Source: Firm-04 sp045600205
GTDB taxonomy: Bacteria; Bacillota; Clostridia; Oscillospirales; Ruminococcaceae
Direction: 5' to 3'
Length of the DNA: 64,000 bases
Assembly (NCBI GenBank): GCA_045600205.1
Contig: JAZRXM010000044.1
Span: 1-64,000, forward strand
A program made the position numbers and the translations under genes. Under the pieces are notes generated by a model, which had not been told where the DNA came from, did no database searches, and was given only the letters and a program-made list of their open reading frames with translations. Positions within the stretch are counted from its first letter, which is position 1. Every line of letters starts with the position of its first letter. Shown piece by piece: positions 41,539 through 50,160 of this stretch.

Positions 41539-43836
41539 TTGAAACAACAATTGAAAAAATCTTTCGTTTACGGCGCAATTGTCGTATTCTCTCTCGCAAC
41601 TGCTTATATCATCGCTTATGCGTTCTGGCATAAGGAAAAAAGCGACCTGATCTATCTCATCTTCAATTCTTATGCGCTGGTCGCGGTTTTGCTCGGTTTT
41701 GCGTTTGCACTCTACTGGAAACACACCCAGAAGAAAAAAGCAGAATCCCGTCAGCGCAGACTGAATCACATGGTCAAGAACCTATCCTCTCCCTCATTTC
41801 TCTGGGATGACGCGCTCAAAACGGTCATCGTCAACGACAATCTGCTGACAATCACCGAACTGGACCCCCGTGAGGAGGGTTTTGACCCCAAATTCCTGAT
41901 CCCGTGGCTGTTTGGCAAAACAGAATTCAACGAAACCGATATCAAGGAAATTGTCACCGCAAAGAATAAGGAGTACTCCTTTACCGCGAAAAAAGGTACG
42001 CCGCACGATCTCATCTGGAATACCTCTGCGGTGGATACCGATGAGGACGGCACGACCATTTTCCTGACCATCGGCATGGACCTCGCAGATATCCGCAATA
42101 TGCAATCGGAAATCCAAAGCTACTCCCGCCGCCTTGCCGCTTCTGAGGGCAGACACGCCCTGAGTATGGAATTGACAGAAATCGGCATCCTGATCGGCGA
42201 ACAGGGCAGTAAAACCGTATTTCCGTCACCGGAATTGCAAAAAATGCTCGGCTTGAAAGGAAACGCCGTTGATATTGAGGACCTGCGTAAAAAAGTCTAT
42301 CCCGCAGACCTGGTGATGTTTGATAATCACCTGAACGCCGCCAACAAAAATATGGAGCAGTTTCTGGGAGAAGTCAATGTCATGGAACTGCGTTTCTGCG
42401 ATGCGGAAGGAAAATACCGTTGGTTCACCTATCGTTTCAAGGCATCCCGCAGCGATAACGGCAAAATGGTCATTGGCGGTGCGCTGCTGGACTGCACCAA
42501 GGAAAAAGAAAAAGATGCAAAAATCGAACAGCTTGCTTACGAGGACCCCACAACCGGTATCCCGAACCGCAACAAGCTGATACTGATGGGCGAGGAACTC
42601 TATCAATGCACCATGGAACTGAATTCCTCCTATTGGGTCATTGTGCTGGATATTGACCGCTTCCATCTCATCAACGACACCTGCGGCTACGAAAACGGTA
42701 ATGTTTTGCTGAAAAACTTTGCGGCATCCGTCATGCGCCAACTGAATCTTGGCGGATTCGGTGCGCGGATCGGCGGCAACAACTTCGCGCTCATCATCCG
42801 AAACACAGACGAAAATCTGCCTGTGCGCGTGGCGCAAAAATTACAGCACGAGCTTTCTACACAAGCGGTCGGTGTGTTTGCAAACCGCGCCCTGACTTGT
42901 TCTGCGGGCTATGCGCTGATGCCCCGCGATGCCGAAAACTTCGAGAAAGTGTTGGAAAAAGCGCAATTTGCGCTCACCACAGGCAAAAAAGACCACCCTG
43001 TCAACTGCATCACTGCCTATACGCAGGAGATGTTTGAAAGTGTACAAAAGGAAAAGGAATGCGAAACACAACTGACGGAAGCCATCCGCTGTGGTCAGTT
43101 ACTGCTGCACTATCAGCCGAAAATTTCTCTGATTGACGGCTCAGTTGTCGGTGTAGAGGCTCTGATTCGCTGGCAGCGTCCTGATGGGCAGCTTGTCATG
43201 CCAAATGAATTTATCCCCGTTGCAGAAAAATCGCAACTGATCACCCACGTTACACGATATGCAATTTACGAAGCCTGCCGCCAGACAAGACAGTGGCAGA
43301 AAATCGGATTGCCTGAACTGGTCATGTCCCTCAACCTGAGCAGCACCGACTTCTATCAGGATAATCTCTGTGAACAGGTACTCAACGCGGTAGAGAAAAA
43401 CGACCTTGACCCCGAATTCCTCGAATTGGAACTGACTGAAACACTTGCCCTCAAAGCCATGGAGCTTTCCGCAGAGCAGATGACCCGCCTGCGCGATGTC
43501 GGCATTCAGATTGCACTGGACGACTTCGGCACAGGTTATTCCTCACTCAGTTCTATCCAAAAACTGCCAATCACCACGCTCAAACTCGACCGCAGTTTGA
43601 TTGCCGACATCACGACCGATACGGTTGCCAGAAATATGGTCGCCGCTCTCGGTGATATTGCAAAATCCAAAATGATCACTACCCTCGCAGAGGGCGTTGA
43701 AACCGCTGAACAGGCGAAAATGCTCCGTGAACTCGGCTGTGAACAAATGCAAGGCTACCTCGTTGCAAAACCGATGCCTGCAAATGAACTGGAACAGTTT
43801 ATCCGCCAGAATATGAAGCAGAAACTCGTCTTTTAA
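41539..43836 (+). CDS. c-di-GMP phosphodiesterase with PAS and degenerate GGDEF domains
   Basis: 765 aa starting at TTG 41539 (AAAGGA nine bases upstream). Two N-terminal helices (about 10-30 and 38-60) are followed by PAS-like regions (about 80-325), a GGDEF domain (about 332-480) and an EAL domain (about 510-760). The GGDEF signature reads GGNNF (residues 412-416), lacking the catalytic acidic pair, so cyclase activity is unlikely. The EAL part is complete: EALIRW (E540), LNLSST, ELTET, DDFGTGYSS (D661/D662), KLDRS, EGVET and QGY. Therefore a membrane-bound phosphodiesterase, perhaps regulated by GTP binding in the dead GGDEF domain. Confidence 0.92.
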   Translation: MKQQLKKSFVYGAIVVFSLATAYIIAYAFWHKEKSDLIYLIFNSYALVAVLLGFAFALYWKHTQKKKAESRQRRLNHMVKNLSSPSFLWDDALKTVIVNDNLLTITELDPREEGFDPKFLIPWLFGKTEFNETDIKEIVTAKNKEYSFTAKKGTPHDLIWNTSAVDTDEDGTTIFLTIGMDLADIRNMQSEIQSYSRRLAASEGRHALSMELTEIGILIGEQGSKTVFPSPELQKMLGLKGNAVDIEDLRKKVYPADLVMFDNHLNAANKNMEQFLGEVNVMELRFCDAEGKYRWFTYRFKASRSDNGKMVIGGALLDCTKEKEKDAKIEQLAYEDPTTGIPNRNKLILMGEELYQCTMELNSSYWVIVLDIDRFHLINDTCGYENGNVLLKNFAASVMRQLNLGGFGARIGGNNFALIIRNTDENLPVRVAQKLQHELSTQAVGVFANRALTCSAGYALMPRDAENFEKVLEKAQFALTTGKKDHPVNCITAYTQEMFESVQKEKECETQLTEAIRCGQLLLHYQPKISLIDGSVVGVEALIRWQRPDGQLVMPNEFIPVAEKSQLITHVTRYAIYEACRQTRQWQKIGLPELVMSLNLSSTDFYQDNLCEQVLNAVEKNDLDPEFLELELTETLALKAMELSAEQMTRLRDVGIQIALDDFGTGYSSLSSIQKLPITTLKLDRSLIADITTDTVARNMVAALGDIAKSKMITTLAEGVETAEQAKMLRELGCEQMQGYLVAKPMPANELEQFIRQNMKQKLVF

Positions 43837-43872
43837 TATCTGATCCATCACCTACGAAAGGAAGCAATGACT

Positions 43873-44955
43873 ATGAAAAAACGTATCGGTATCCTGACCT
43901 CGGGCGGCGACTGCCCCGGTCTGAATGCAACCATCCGCGGAGTTGCCAAATCCTGCTATGAAATGCTCGGCGAGGAAAACGTCGAAATTGTTGGCATTTC
44001 CAACGGATACTACGGACTCATCCACAACATCTGCAAGGAAATGCAGCCCGCCGATTTCTCCGGCATCCTGACACAAGGCGGCACCATCCTCGGAACCAAA
44101 CGCCAGCCGTTCAAAATGATGACCGTTATCGGCGATGACAATGTGGACAAAGTCAAAAATATGAAGGAAACTTATCAGAAGCAGAAACTCGACTGCCTGC
44201 TGACCCTTGGCGGCAACGGTACCCACAAAACCTCGAAACTGCTTGCCGATGAGGGCTTGAACGTCATCGGTCTGCCCAAAACCATTGATAACGACATCTA
44301 CGGCACAGATGTCACATTCGGATTCCACACCGCTGTGGATACCGCAACAGACGCCATTGACCGCCTGCATACGACCGCTGCTTCGCACAGCCGCATTCTC
44401 GTCTGTGAGATCATGGGGAACAAAGCCGGCTGGCTGACCCTGAACGCAGGCATCGCTGGCGGCGCAGATATCATTCTGATCCCCGAGATTCCCTACGACA
44501 TTGACCGCGTTTGTGATGCCGTCATGAAGCGCACCGCAGGCGGAAAATGCTTCTCCATTATCGCCGTGGCAGAGGGCGCATTCGATAAAGAAGAAGCCCT
44601 CCTCAAAAAGAAAGACCGCGCTCGGAAACGCGAGGAGGCAGGTATCATCACCGCAACCTCCCGCATTGCCGCGCAGATTCAGGCAAGCACCGGCGTGGAT
44701 ACCCGCGTCTGCGTCCCGGGTCATATGCTCCGCGGCGGCTCACCCAGTGCCTATGACCGCATTCTTGCCACCAAATTCGGTGTCCATGCCGCAAAATTGA
44801 TCCAGCAGGAAAAATACGGCAGAACCGTTGCCATGGTCGGCGGAAAAATTACCTCGAATAAACTGGAGGACATTGCGGGTCTGACCAAATTTGTGGATCC
44901 GAAAGATCAGCTTGTCACCACCGCAAGACGCATCGGCATTTCTTTCGGTGACTGA
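43873..44955 (+). CDS. pfkA: 6-phosphofructokinase
   Basis: 360 aa. It phosphorylates fructose 6-phosphate to the 1,6-bisphosphate. Motifs: ILTSGGDCPGLNATIRG at the N-terminus, LGGNGTHKT, LPKTIDND and the effector/substrate segment PGHMLRGGSPSAYD. Relative to E. coli PfkA, position 103 is Asn rather than Asp, 104 is Gly (as in ATP enzymes) and 124 is Lys (as in PPi enzymes), so the phosphoryl donor cannot be called from sequence. Of two ATGs, 43873 is better spaced from AAAGGA than 43867. Confidence 0.92.
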   Translation: MKKRIGILTSGGDCPGLNATIRGVAKSCYEMLGEENVEIVGISNGYYGLIHNICKEMQPADFSGILTQGGTILGTKRQPFKMMTVIGDDNVDKVKNMKETYQKQKLDCLLTLGGNGTHKTSKLLADEGLNVIGLPKTIDNDIYGTDVTFGFHTAVDTATDAIDRLHTTAASHSRILVCEIMGNKAGWLTLNAGIAGGADIILIPEIPYDIDRVCDAVMKRTAGGKCFSIIAVAEGAFDKEEALLKKKDRARKREEAGIITATSRIAAQIQASTGVDTRVCVPGHMLRGGSPSAYDRILATKFGVHAAKLIQQEKYGRTVAMVGGKITSNKLEDIAGLTKFVDPKDQLVTTARRIGISFGD

Positions 44956-44976
44956 ACACACAAAACCCGATTTCGC

Positions 44977-45005
44977 TTGCTTTTTTTCCGAAAAAGAAGT
45001 ATAAT
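44977..45005 (+). promoter_or_regulatory. Sigma-A promoter of the GH3 gene
   Basis: TTGCTT 44977-44982, 17-bp spacer, TATAAT 45000-45005. Confidence 0.82.
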
Positions 45006-45030
45006 AAAGAAAAAAGCATAAGGAGCGAAC

Positions 45031-46359
45031 ATGATGAAAAAACAAATTCTGTCCTGCGCCGCTTTGTGTGCAGGACTTTTCCTTGCCATGACGGGCTGCA
45101 CATCAGAAATCAGTATCGGTGAAATGTCAGCAGAAACGAGTGTTTCAACCATCAGTTCCACCACTGCCACTTCTGCACCTGCACAGATCTCCACAACCAT
45201 CCCTGCCACAACCGTGGCGTCTTCAACCATTTCCACAACCGTAACCTCACTGCTGACATCCACAGCACTGATTGCCACGATCAAAACCAACTCAGCAGTC
45301 ACCAAACCAACAACCGTTACGACAACCACTGCCCCGTCAGACTTGGACTACAAAAACCAGACGCCGCAACAAATTCTCGATCAGATGACACTGGAACAAA
45401 AAGTCGCGCAAATGCTGATGATTTCCTGTCACTCCAAAGGTGCGGACACCTATGCCGCCAAACACGGCGCAGGCGCACTCTGCCTCTATGCGGACGCATT
45501 TGCGAACAAATCCAAGCAACAGGTCTGCAATATGACCGCGAACTTGCAGGAATTATCCGAACTTCCGCTCCTCATCTCCGTGGACGAGGAAGGCGGCGGC
45601 GTCACACGCATCAGCTCCAATCCGCAGCTTCGCGCCTCGAAATTTCTGCGTCCCGCCCAACTGTACGCAAACGGCGGCTGGGAACTGGTCACCAGTGACA
45701 CGCTGGAAAAAGCCCAACTGCTCCTGAGCCTTGGCGTCAACGTCAACCTCGCGCCTGTCTGCGATATCCCACTCAGCAAAAATGATTACATCTATAACCG
45801 CTGCTTCAGCATGAATGCGGAGGATACCTCAGAATATGCGACCCGTGTCGTCAGCACCATGAAACAGCAGGGAATCGGCAGCACACTCAAACATTTCCCA
45901 GGCTACGGCGGCAGCGCGGATACGCATAAAGGCATGGGCTACGACACCCGCCCTTACTCTGATTTTCAGGAATCCGATTTAAAACCGTTCAAAGCGGGTA
46001 TTCAGGCAGGCGCAGACAGTGTACTCGTCAGCCACAACATTGTCAAATGCATGGACGCCAACAACCCCGCCTCCCTTTCCTTCGCTGTTCACGATTTGCT
46101 GCGCAATACCATTGGTTTTCAGGGCGTCATCATCACCGATGACCTCGGTATGGATGCCATCATTCAGTTCTGCGGAACAGAAAATGCCGCCGTCAAAGCT
46201 GTGGAAGCAGGCAATGACCTGCTCTGCTGCCCGAATTTCGATGAGGCATACAATGCCATTCTCAAAGCGGCAAAAAGCGGCAGAATCTCAGAATCCCGCA
46301 TTAATGCATCTGTTTTGCGTATTCTCCAATGGAAGCAGAATTTGTCGCTGCTGGACTGA
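45031..46359 (+). CDS. nagZ: GH3 beta-N-acetylhexosaminidase-like lipoprotein
   Basis: 442 aa. A lipoprotein signal peptide ends at MTGC (Cys about residue 24). A Ser/Thr-rich linker of about 80 residues follows, then a GH3 catalytic domain. The NagZ-type histidine/aspartate loop KHFPGYGGSADTH and the nucleophile region ITDDLGMDAI are present. Such enzymes remove N-acetylglucosamine from muropeptides or glycans; here it acts outside the membrane. No C-terminal GH3 beta-sandwich is present, as in NagZ. ATG 45031 and 45034 are both possible after AAGGAG. Confidence 0.9.
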   Translation: MMKKQILSCAALCAGLFLAMTGCTSEISIGEMSAETSVSTISSTTATSAPAQISTTIPATTVASSTISTTVTSLLTSTALIATIKTNSAVTKPTTVTTTTAPSDLDYKNQTPQQILDQMTLEQKVAQMLMISCHSKGADTYAAKHGAGALCLYADAFANKSKQQVCNMTANLQELSELPLLISVDEEGGGVTRISSNPQLRASKFLRPAQLYANGGWELVTSDTLEKAQLLLSLGVNVNLAPVCDIPLSKNDYIYNRCFSMNAEDTSEYATRVVSTMKQQGIGSTLKHFPGYGGSADTHKGMGYDTRPYSDFQESDLKPFKAGIQAGADSVLVSHNIVKCMDANNPASLSFAVHDLLRNTIGFQGVIITDDLGMDAIIQFCGTENAAVKAVEAGNDLLCCPNFDEAYNAILKAAKSGRISESRINASVLRILQWKQNLSLLD

Positions 46360-46384
46360 TTTTGCAGAAATTTCAAAAAAGGTC

Positions 46385-46413
46385 TTGCAAAATGCGCTCA
46401 TTTCCGTTATAAT
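46385..46413 (+). promoter_or_regulatory. Sigma-A promoter of the SGNH-like gene
   Basis: TTGCAA 46385-46390, 17-bp spacer, TATAAT 46408-46413. Confidence 0.82.
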
Positions 46414-46456
46414 AGAAATATCATCATCGTGAAATCGTGAAAAGGAGCTTTGCGCT

Positions 46457-47395
46457 ATGCCCAATCCGCAAAACGTCAGACGTAGTCACCCGACTGAAAC
46501 GGTACATGGAACAAATCCGAAAAAGAAAAGCCGCCCGCTATTGCGGTTTCGACCGGGATTTATTGTTTTTATCTGGATTTTCTGCTTTATTGCCTGCTTT
46601 GCTGCATACATGATCAGCAGAAATCTGCACCCCGAACTCGCTGAAAACAAACCAACTGCTTCCTCTGTCGTGGAAAATTCCGTCAAGGATAATAACGAAA
46701 CGTCCGAAAATCCCGTTCAACCAGAGGAATCCAATGTTGCTCCCGTGGAAAGTACGCCTGATGAATCCTCACAGGTTGTGGTTGCCAATAAGATCAACCC
46801 GGTACCCGAAAGCGCGCAGCTGACGACTGAATACCTTGCAAAAGCTGCATTTTGCGGCGATGCAACCACCTATCGTTTCCTGACAAACGGTTTGTTGGGT
46901 GCCGATAACGTCTTTGCGAGTGAGGCTCTGAATCTCGAAAACTACCGCTCGACTTATTTCGACTATCAGGGCGATAAGCTCCTGCTGCTGAGCATTCTGC
47001 GTGCGGCAAACTGCCCTGTCTACCTCATGTTCGGTACGGAAACCCTCGCATCCATTTCCCCTGAACAGGCTTCGGCAATGTTCAGCGACCTCGTGGATAA
47101 CGTCAAGGCAGTTGCACCGGAATCGAAAGTATTTATCCTCTCCATTCCGCCCGTGACCGCTTCCGCTGAAAAGCTCAAAAAACCCATTCTCAACAGCAAC
47201 ATTGATATTTACAACTCCAGACTGCTGGAAATTGCCAATACTGCAAATGTCTACTTTGTGGACACCAACACCGCACTGAAAAATAATGAAGGGCGCCTCG
47301 ATAACGCACTTGCGGAGGATGACGGCATTCACCTCAATGCGGAGGGTCAGGCAAAACTCATCAATTACGTATTATCGCACGTTCCGCAGGACTAA
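46457..47395 (+). CDS. Membrane-anchored SGNH/GDSL-fold protein lacking the serine
   Basis: 312 aa. One helix at about 34-54, a Pro/Glu/Ser-rich linker, then an SGNH-like domain (about 115-312). Block I reads FCGDATTYRF where GDS is expected, so the nucleophilic serine is alanine. Block V DDGIHLNAEG with the Asp-x-x-His pair is intact. Related proteins in this group of bacteria read GDSR at block I. It is therefore probably a pseudoenzyme, or uses the adjacent threonine; both are inference. ATG 46457 follows AAAAGGAG. Confidence 0.78.
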   Translation: MPNPQNVRRSHPTETVHGTNPKKKSRPLLRFRPGFIVFIWIFCFIACFAAYMISRNLHPELAENKPTASSVVENSVKDNNETSENPVQPEESNVAPVESTPDESSQVVVANKINPVPESAQLTTEYLAKAAFCGDATTYRFLTNGLLGADNVFASEALNLENYRSTYFDYQGDKLLLLSILRAANCPVYLMFGTETLASISPEQASAMFSDLVDNVKAVAPESKVFILSIPPVTASAEKLKKPILNSNIDIYNSRLLEIANTANVYFVDTNTALKNNEGRLDNALAEDDGIHLNAEGQAKLINYVLSHVPQD

Positions 47396-47402
47396 ACACA
47401 TC

Positions 47403-47505
47403 AAAAACCCGCACGGTGAAGAACTCACGGTGCGGGTTTTTTTCACATGATACAAGCAGACGGCGCATCATTCGGGGTGAGAAATGATGCGCCGTCTGCT
47501 TTTTG
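47403..47505 (+). terminator. Two tandem terminators after the SGNH-like gene
   Basis: First: AAAAACCCGCAC (47403-47414) with GTGCGGGTTTTT (47430-47441). Second: a 19-bp perfect stem, 47454-47472 with 47483-47501, core AGACGGCGCATCATT, then TTTT. Confidence 0.92.
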
Positions 47506-47591
47506 GGGTTGGAATGTGTGTTATTATGAAGCATGGGGTGAATGCCTCACAAACATGAAAAAAGGGTAAGAGAGGGGAAAAGGAAATTGTC

Positions 47592-47723
47592 ATGAAAATT
47601 TATATGCTTGGCGTACTGCAAGGGAGAGGTTCCGATTTAGTCAGCACCAATGGTTGTCAGCACTTCGATACCAGCTCCCTGAGTACATTCTTATCTTACC
47701 GCTGCCGTGTGTCCGTTTCGTGA
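47592..47723 (+). CDS. Possible 43-aa small protein
   Basis: In the gap 47506-47840 an ORF starts at ATG 47592 with AAAAGGAAA seven bases upstream and stops at TGA 47721-47723. The product begins MKIYMLGVLQGRG, has two cysteines and a Ser-rich middle, and no clear signal peptide. I see no good promoter directly before it, and no processing or transport genes beside it. The rest of the gap holds nothing I can name. It may be a real small protein, or chance. Confidence 0.25.
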   Translation: MKIYMLGVLQGRGSDLVSTNGCQHFDTSSLSTFLSYRCRVSVS

Positions 47724-47840
47724 AATCATTTTGAAAACGCCCTGAAAGCTGGATGTCGTTTTTATCGGAAATATGAAGATTTTCTTATGATTTGATAAAA
47801 AAACGCCCCGTATTTTCCTGAACAGCGATTAGCAAACGCA

Positions 47841-49127
47841 TTACTGCGCATATTGATTCATTGCCTGCACAATCTCAGGATACAGAAATTTCGCGGTTTT
47901 TCGGTACAGCAGACCAAAGTTTTCGCCGCTGCCAGAAAACGCATTGTTATCCCACCAGCAGCACGGAATTCCCCTTCTGTGCGCCGCTGCCGTATAAACC
48001 GCCGCAAATTCCACGCGCTGCTCTAAATTATCCTTGTTCAGTGCGCCAAATTCCCCAATCACAACAGGAATCTGATTGCAGATGAACTTGCCGTACAAAT
48101 TATCCATAAATGAGGTAATGCTGCCGACATCTGCGGAATTCTCACAGTCAAACTCATCCGTACCCGTTTTGTTCAGCGCAAAATTGTAGGGCGTATAGGC
48201 GTGTACCGACACGATCACACGGTTTGCGGGATCCTGCGGCAGCGCAAAGCCGTCATTCAGGCTCCCCTCCACCGATGCTGCATAGCCCGGACACATCAGA
48301 TAACGCACCGCATTGTTTCCGCCTGCCGCACGTACCGTATCCACAAACACCTGATTCAACGTGTTGATACACGAAACCGCATCCTGACAGACCGCATTGC
48401 CCGTATCCAGCGACCACTCATACGCCGTGCCAACCAGACGCGGCTCATTCATCGCCTCAAAAATCAGATGCTCATCCTCATCCGCAAACGCCGCCGCAAG
48501 CTGCTCCCAGATTGCCGTCACGTACCCTTTCGACTGCTCCAGATGCGCAGAATCAGGATAGAGGAAATCCTCCGCGTTATCATGATGAATATTCAGAATT
48601 ACGTACAAATCGCAGGTGCGGCACCAGGATACGACCTCTTTCACACGATTCAGCCACGCTTCGTTAATGTGGTACTGCGCATCCACATGATTGTGCCACG
48701 ACACGGGAATGCGAATCGTTTGAAAACCCGCCGCCTTGATTGCCGCAATATCCCGCGTGGTGGTGACACTTCCGCACCATGCGGATTCATAGTCCAAATC
48801 ACTTGATGTATAGCTTTCGCAATCGGATGCGTCAAAGGTGTTGCCCAGATTCCAGCCAAGCTTCAGCTGCTTGGTAAACTGCAAGCCCTCGCTCTCAGGA
48901 ACCGCCATTTTATCCACATTGACCGTACTCGGCACCAACGGACTTGCATCTCCCAGAATCCCCTCAGGCAGCGTAAAATCAAGCTCTGACATTTCTGCCG
49001 ATGACTCTGCTGCGGACAATTCCGACACCTCCGTATTCTTTGTACTACTGCTCACATCTTTACGGCAAGCGGTCAAAACCACCGACATTGTTACCGCCAT
49101 ACAAGCTGCAAACCATTTTTTGAACAT
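47841..49127 (-). CDS. GH5 endoglucanase, lipoprotein
   Basis: 428 aa from ATG 49127 (AGGGGGA upstream; the longer reading would start upstream of the promoter). A lipoprotein signal peptide ends LTAC (Cys20). A Ser/Glu-rich spacer precedes a GH5 domain with LGWNLGNTFDA, FQTIRIPVSWHNH, the acid/base glutamate E228 in FEAMNEP and the nucleophile E359 in VIGEFGAL. It hydrolyses beta-1,4-glucans (cellulose, mixed-linkage glucan or related) at the cell surface. There is no carbohydrate-binding module or dockerin in the sequence. It has its own strong promoter. Confidence 0.93.
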   Translation of the reverse strand: MFKKWFAACMAVTMSVVLTACRKDVSSSTKNTEVSELSAAESSAEMSELDFTLPEGILGDASPLVPSTVNVDKMAVPESEGLQFTKQLKLGWNLGNTFDASDCESYTSSDLDYESAWCGSVTTTRDIAAIKAAGFQTIRIPVSWHNHVDAQYHINEAWLNRVKEVVSWCRTCDLYVILNIHHDNAEDFLYPDSAHLEQSKGYVTAIWEQLAAAFADEDEHLIFEAMNEPRLVGTAYEWSLDTGNAVCQDAVSCINTLNQVFVDTVRAAGGNNAVRYLMCPGYAASVEGSLNDGFALPQDPANRVIVSVHAYTPYNFALNKTGTDEFDCENSADVGSITSFMDNLYGKFICNQIPVVIGEFGALNKDNLEQRVEFAAVYTAAAHRRGIPCCWWDNNAFSGSGENFGLLYRKTAKFLYPEIVQAMNQYAQ

Positions 49128-49164
49128 CTGCAAGATCCCCCTAAAAAAACAAAAGTACTTTTTC

Positions 49165-49193
49165 AGTATACCACGCCAAAAATGGAATGTCAA
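49165..49193 (-). promoter_or_regulatory. Sigma-A promoter of the GH5 gene
   Basis: On the minus strand TTGACA (49193-49188), 17-bp spacer, TATACT (49170-49165). Confidence 0.85.
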
Positions 49194-49194
49194 G

Positions 49195-49232
49195 CAAAAA
49201 ACAGCATTCCCGCCATATGGCAGAAATGCTGT
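49195..49232 (-). terminator. Terminator of rluD
   Basis: On the minus strand ACAGCATT (49232-49225) pairs with AATGCTGT (49208-49201), with an inner GCCATATGGC, then TTTTTT. Confidence 0.85.
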
Positions 49233-49236
49233 CTGT

Positions 49237-50160
49237 TCAGATATGACCATCTTTTGCGGCATTCAGGATACGGACAAAATACTCGGGAAGCGGACTGTCA
49301 AACGAAAGATGCTCGCCGGTGATCGGATGTACAAACCCGATTTTTTTCGCGTGCAGACATTGCCCCTCCACGCCCTTGACCGCTTTTCCGTAAACCGCAT
49401 CGCCGTAGATCGGATGCCCCAGATATTTCATATGCACACGAATCTGATGCGTGCGACCTGTTTCCAACCGACAACAAATGTGCGAAACCCGCTCATATGC
49501 CGCAAGCACCTGATAATGCGTTATCGCATGGCGCGAATTCTTCTCCGTGACACACATTTTCTGGCGGTCCTTGGGATCTCTGCCGATTGGCGCATTCACA
49601 GTGCCGCTTTCCTCTTTAAAACGTCCGCAGGCAACTGCCTCATATTCCCGCGAAAATGAATGCACGGCAATCTGCTCTGCAAGTCCCAGATGCGCACGGT
49701 CAGTCTTGGCAACAATTAAAAGTCCGCTCGTATCGCGGTCAATCCGGTGTACGATACCGGGACGGATGACGCCGTTGATACCCGAAAGCTGCCCTTCGCA
49801 ATGATATAGCAGCGCATTGACCAGCGTACCATCCGAGTGACCCGGCGCAGGATGCACCACCATGCCTTTCGGCTTGTTGACCACCAGCAATTCCTTATCC
49901 TCAAATACGATTTCCAGCGGAATCTCCTGCGGCAGGATATCCAAAATCTCAGGCTCAGGTATCTCCACCGCGATGATATCGCCCGCATTCAGGCGGTCGT
50001 TTTTCTTCGGTCTGCCGCCATTGCGCGTGACAGCACCCTTTTCCAGCAAATTCTGTACCGCAGAACGGGTCAGTTCCAGTGTTTCCTGCGCGGCAAGCCA
50101 TGCATCCAGACGCTTTCCTGCATCCTCCTGCGGAACTGTCAATTCTGCACGCTCAGGCAT
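49237..50160 (-). CDS. rluD: RluA/RluD-family 23S rRNA pseudouridine synthase
   Basis: 307 aa from ATG 50160 (GAGG eight bases before; an in-frame ATG at 50178 lies further inside lspA). An S4 domain (about 5-75) is followed by the catalytic domain with HRIDRDTSGLLIVAKT, its aspartate being the nucleophile, then RLETGRTHQIRVHM. It modifies uridines of 23S rRNA. It overlaps the lspA stop by 8 bases, the common lspA-rluD pairing in Firmicutes. Confidence 0.93.
   Translation of the reverse strand: MPERAELTVPQEDAGKRLDAWLAAQETLELTRSAVQNLLEKGAVTRNGGRPKKNDRLNAGDIIAVEIPEPEILDILPQEIPLEIVFEDKELLVVNKPKGMVVHPAPGHSDGTLVNALLYHCEGQLSGINGVIRPGIVHRIDRDTSGLLIVAKTDRAHLGLAEQIAVHSFSREYEAVACGRFKEESGTVNAPIGRDPKDRQKMCVTEKNSRHAITHYQVLAAYERVSHICCRLETGRTHQIRVHMKYLGHPIYGDAVYGKAVKGVEGQCLHAKKIGFVHPITGEHLSFDSPLPEYFVRILNAAKDGHI

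Noticed and set aside
47506..47840. Riboswitch or large ncRNA in the gap before the GH5 gene
   Set aside because: I see no conserved c-di-GMP, cobalamin or other known core; only the small ORF stands out.
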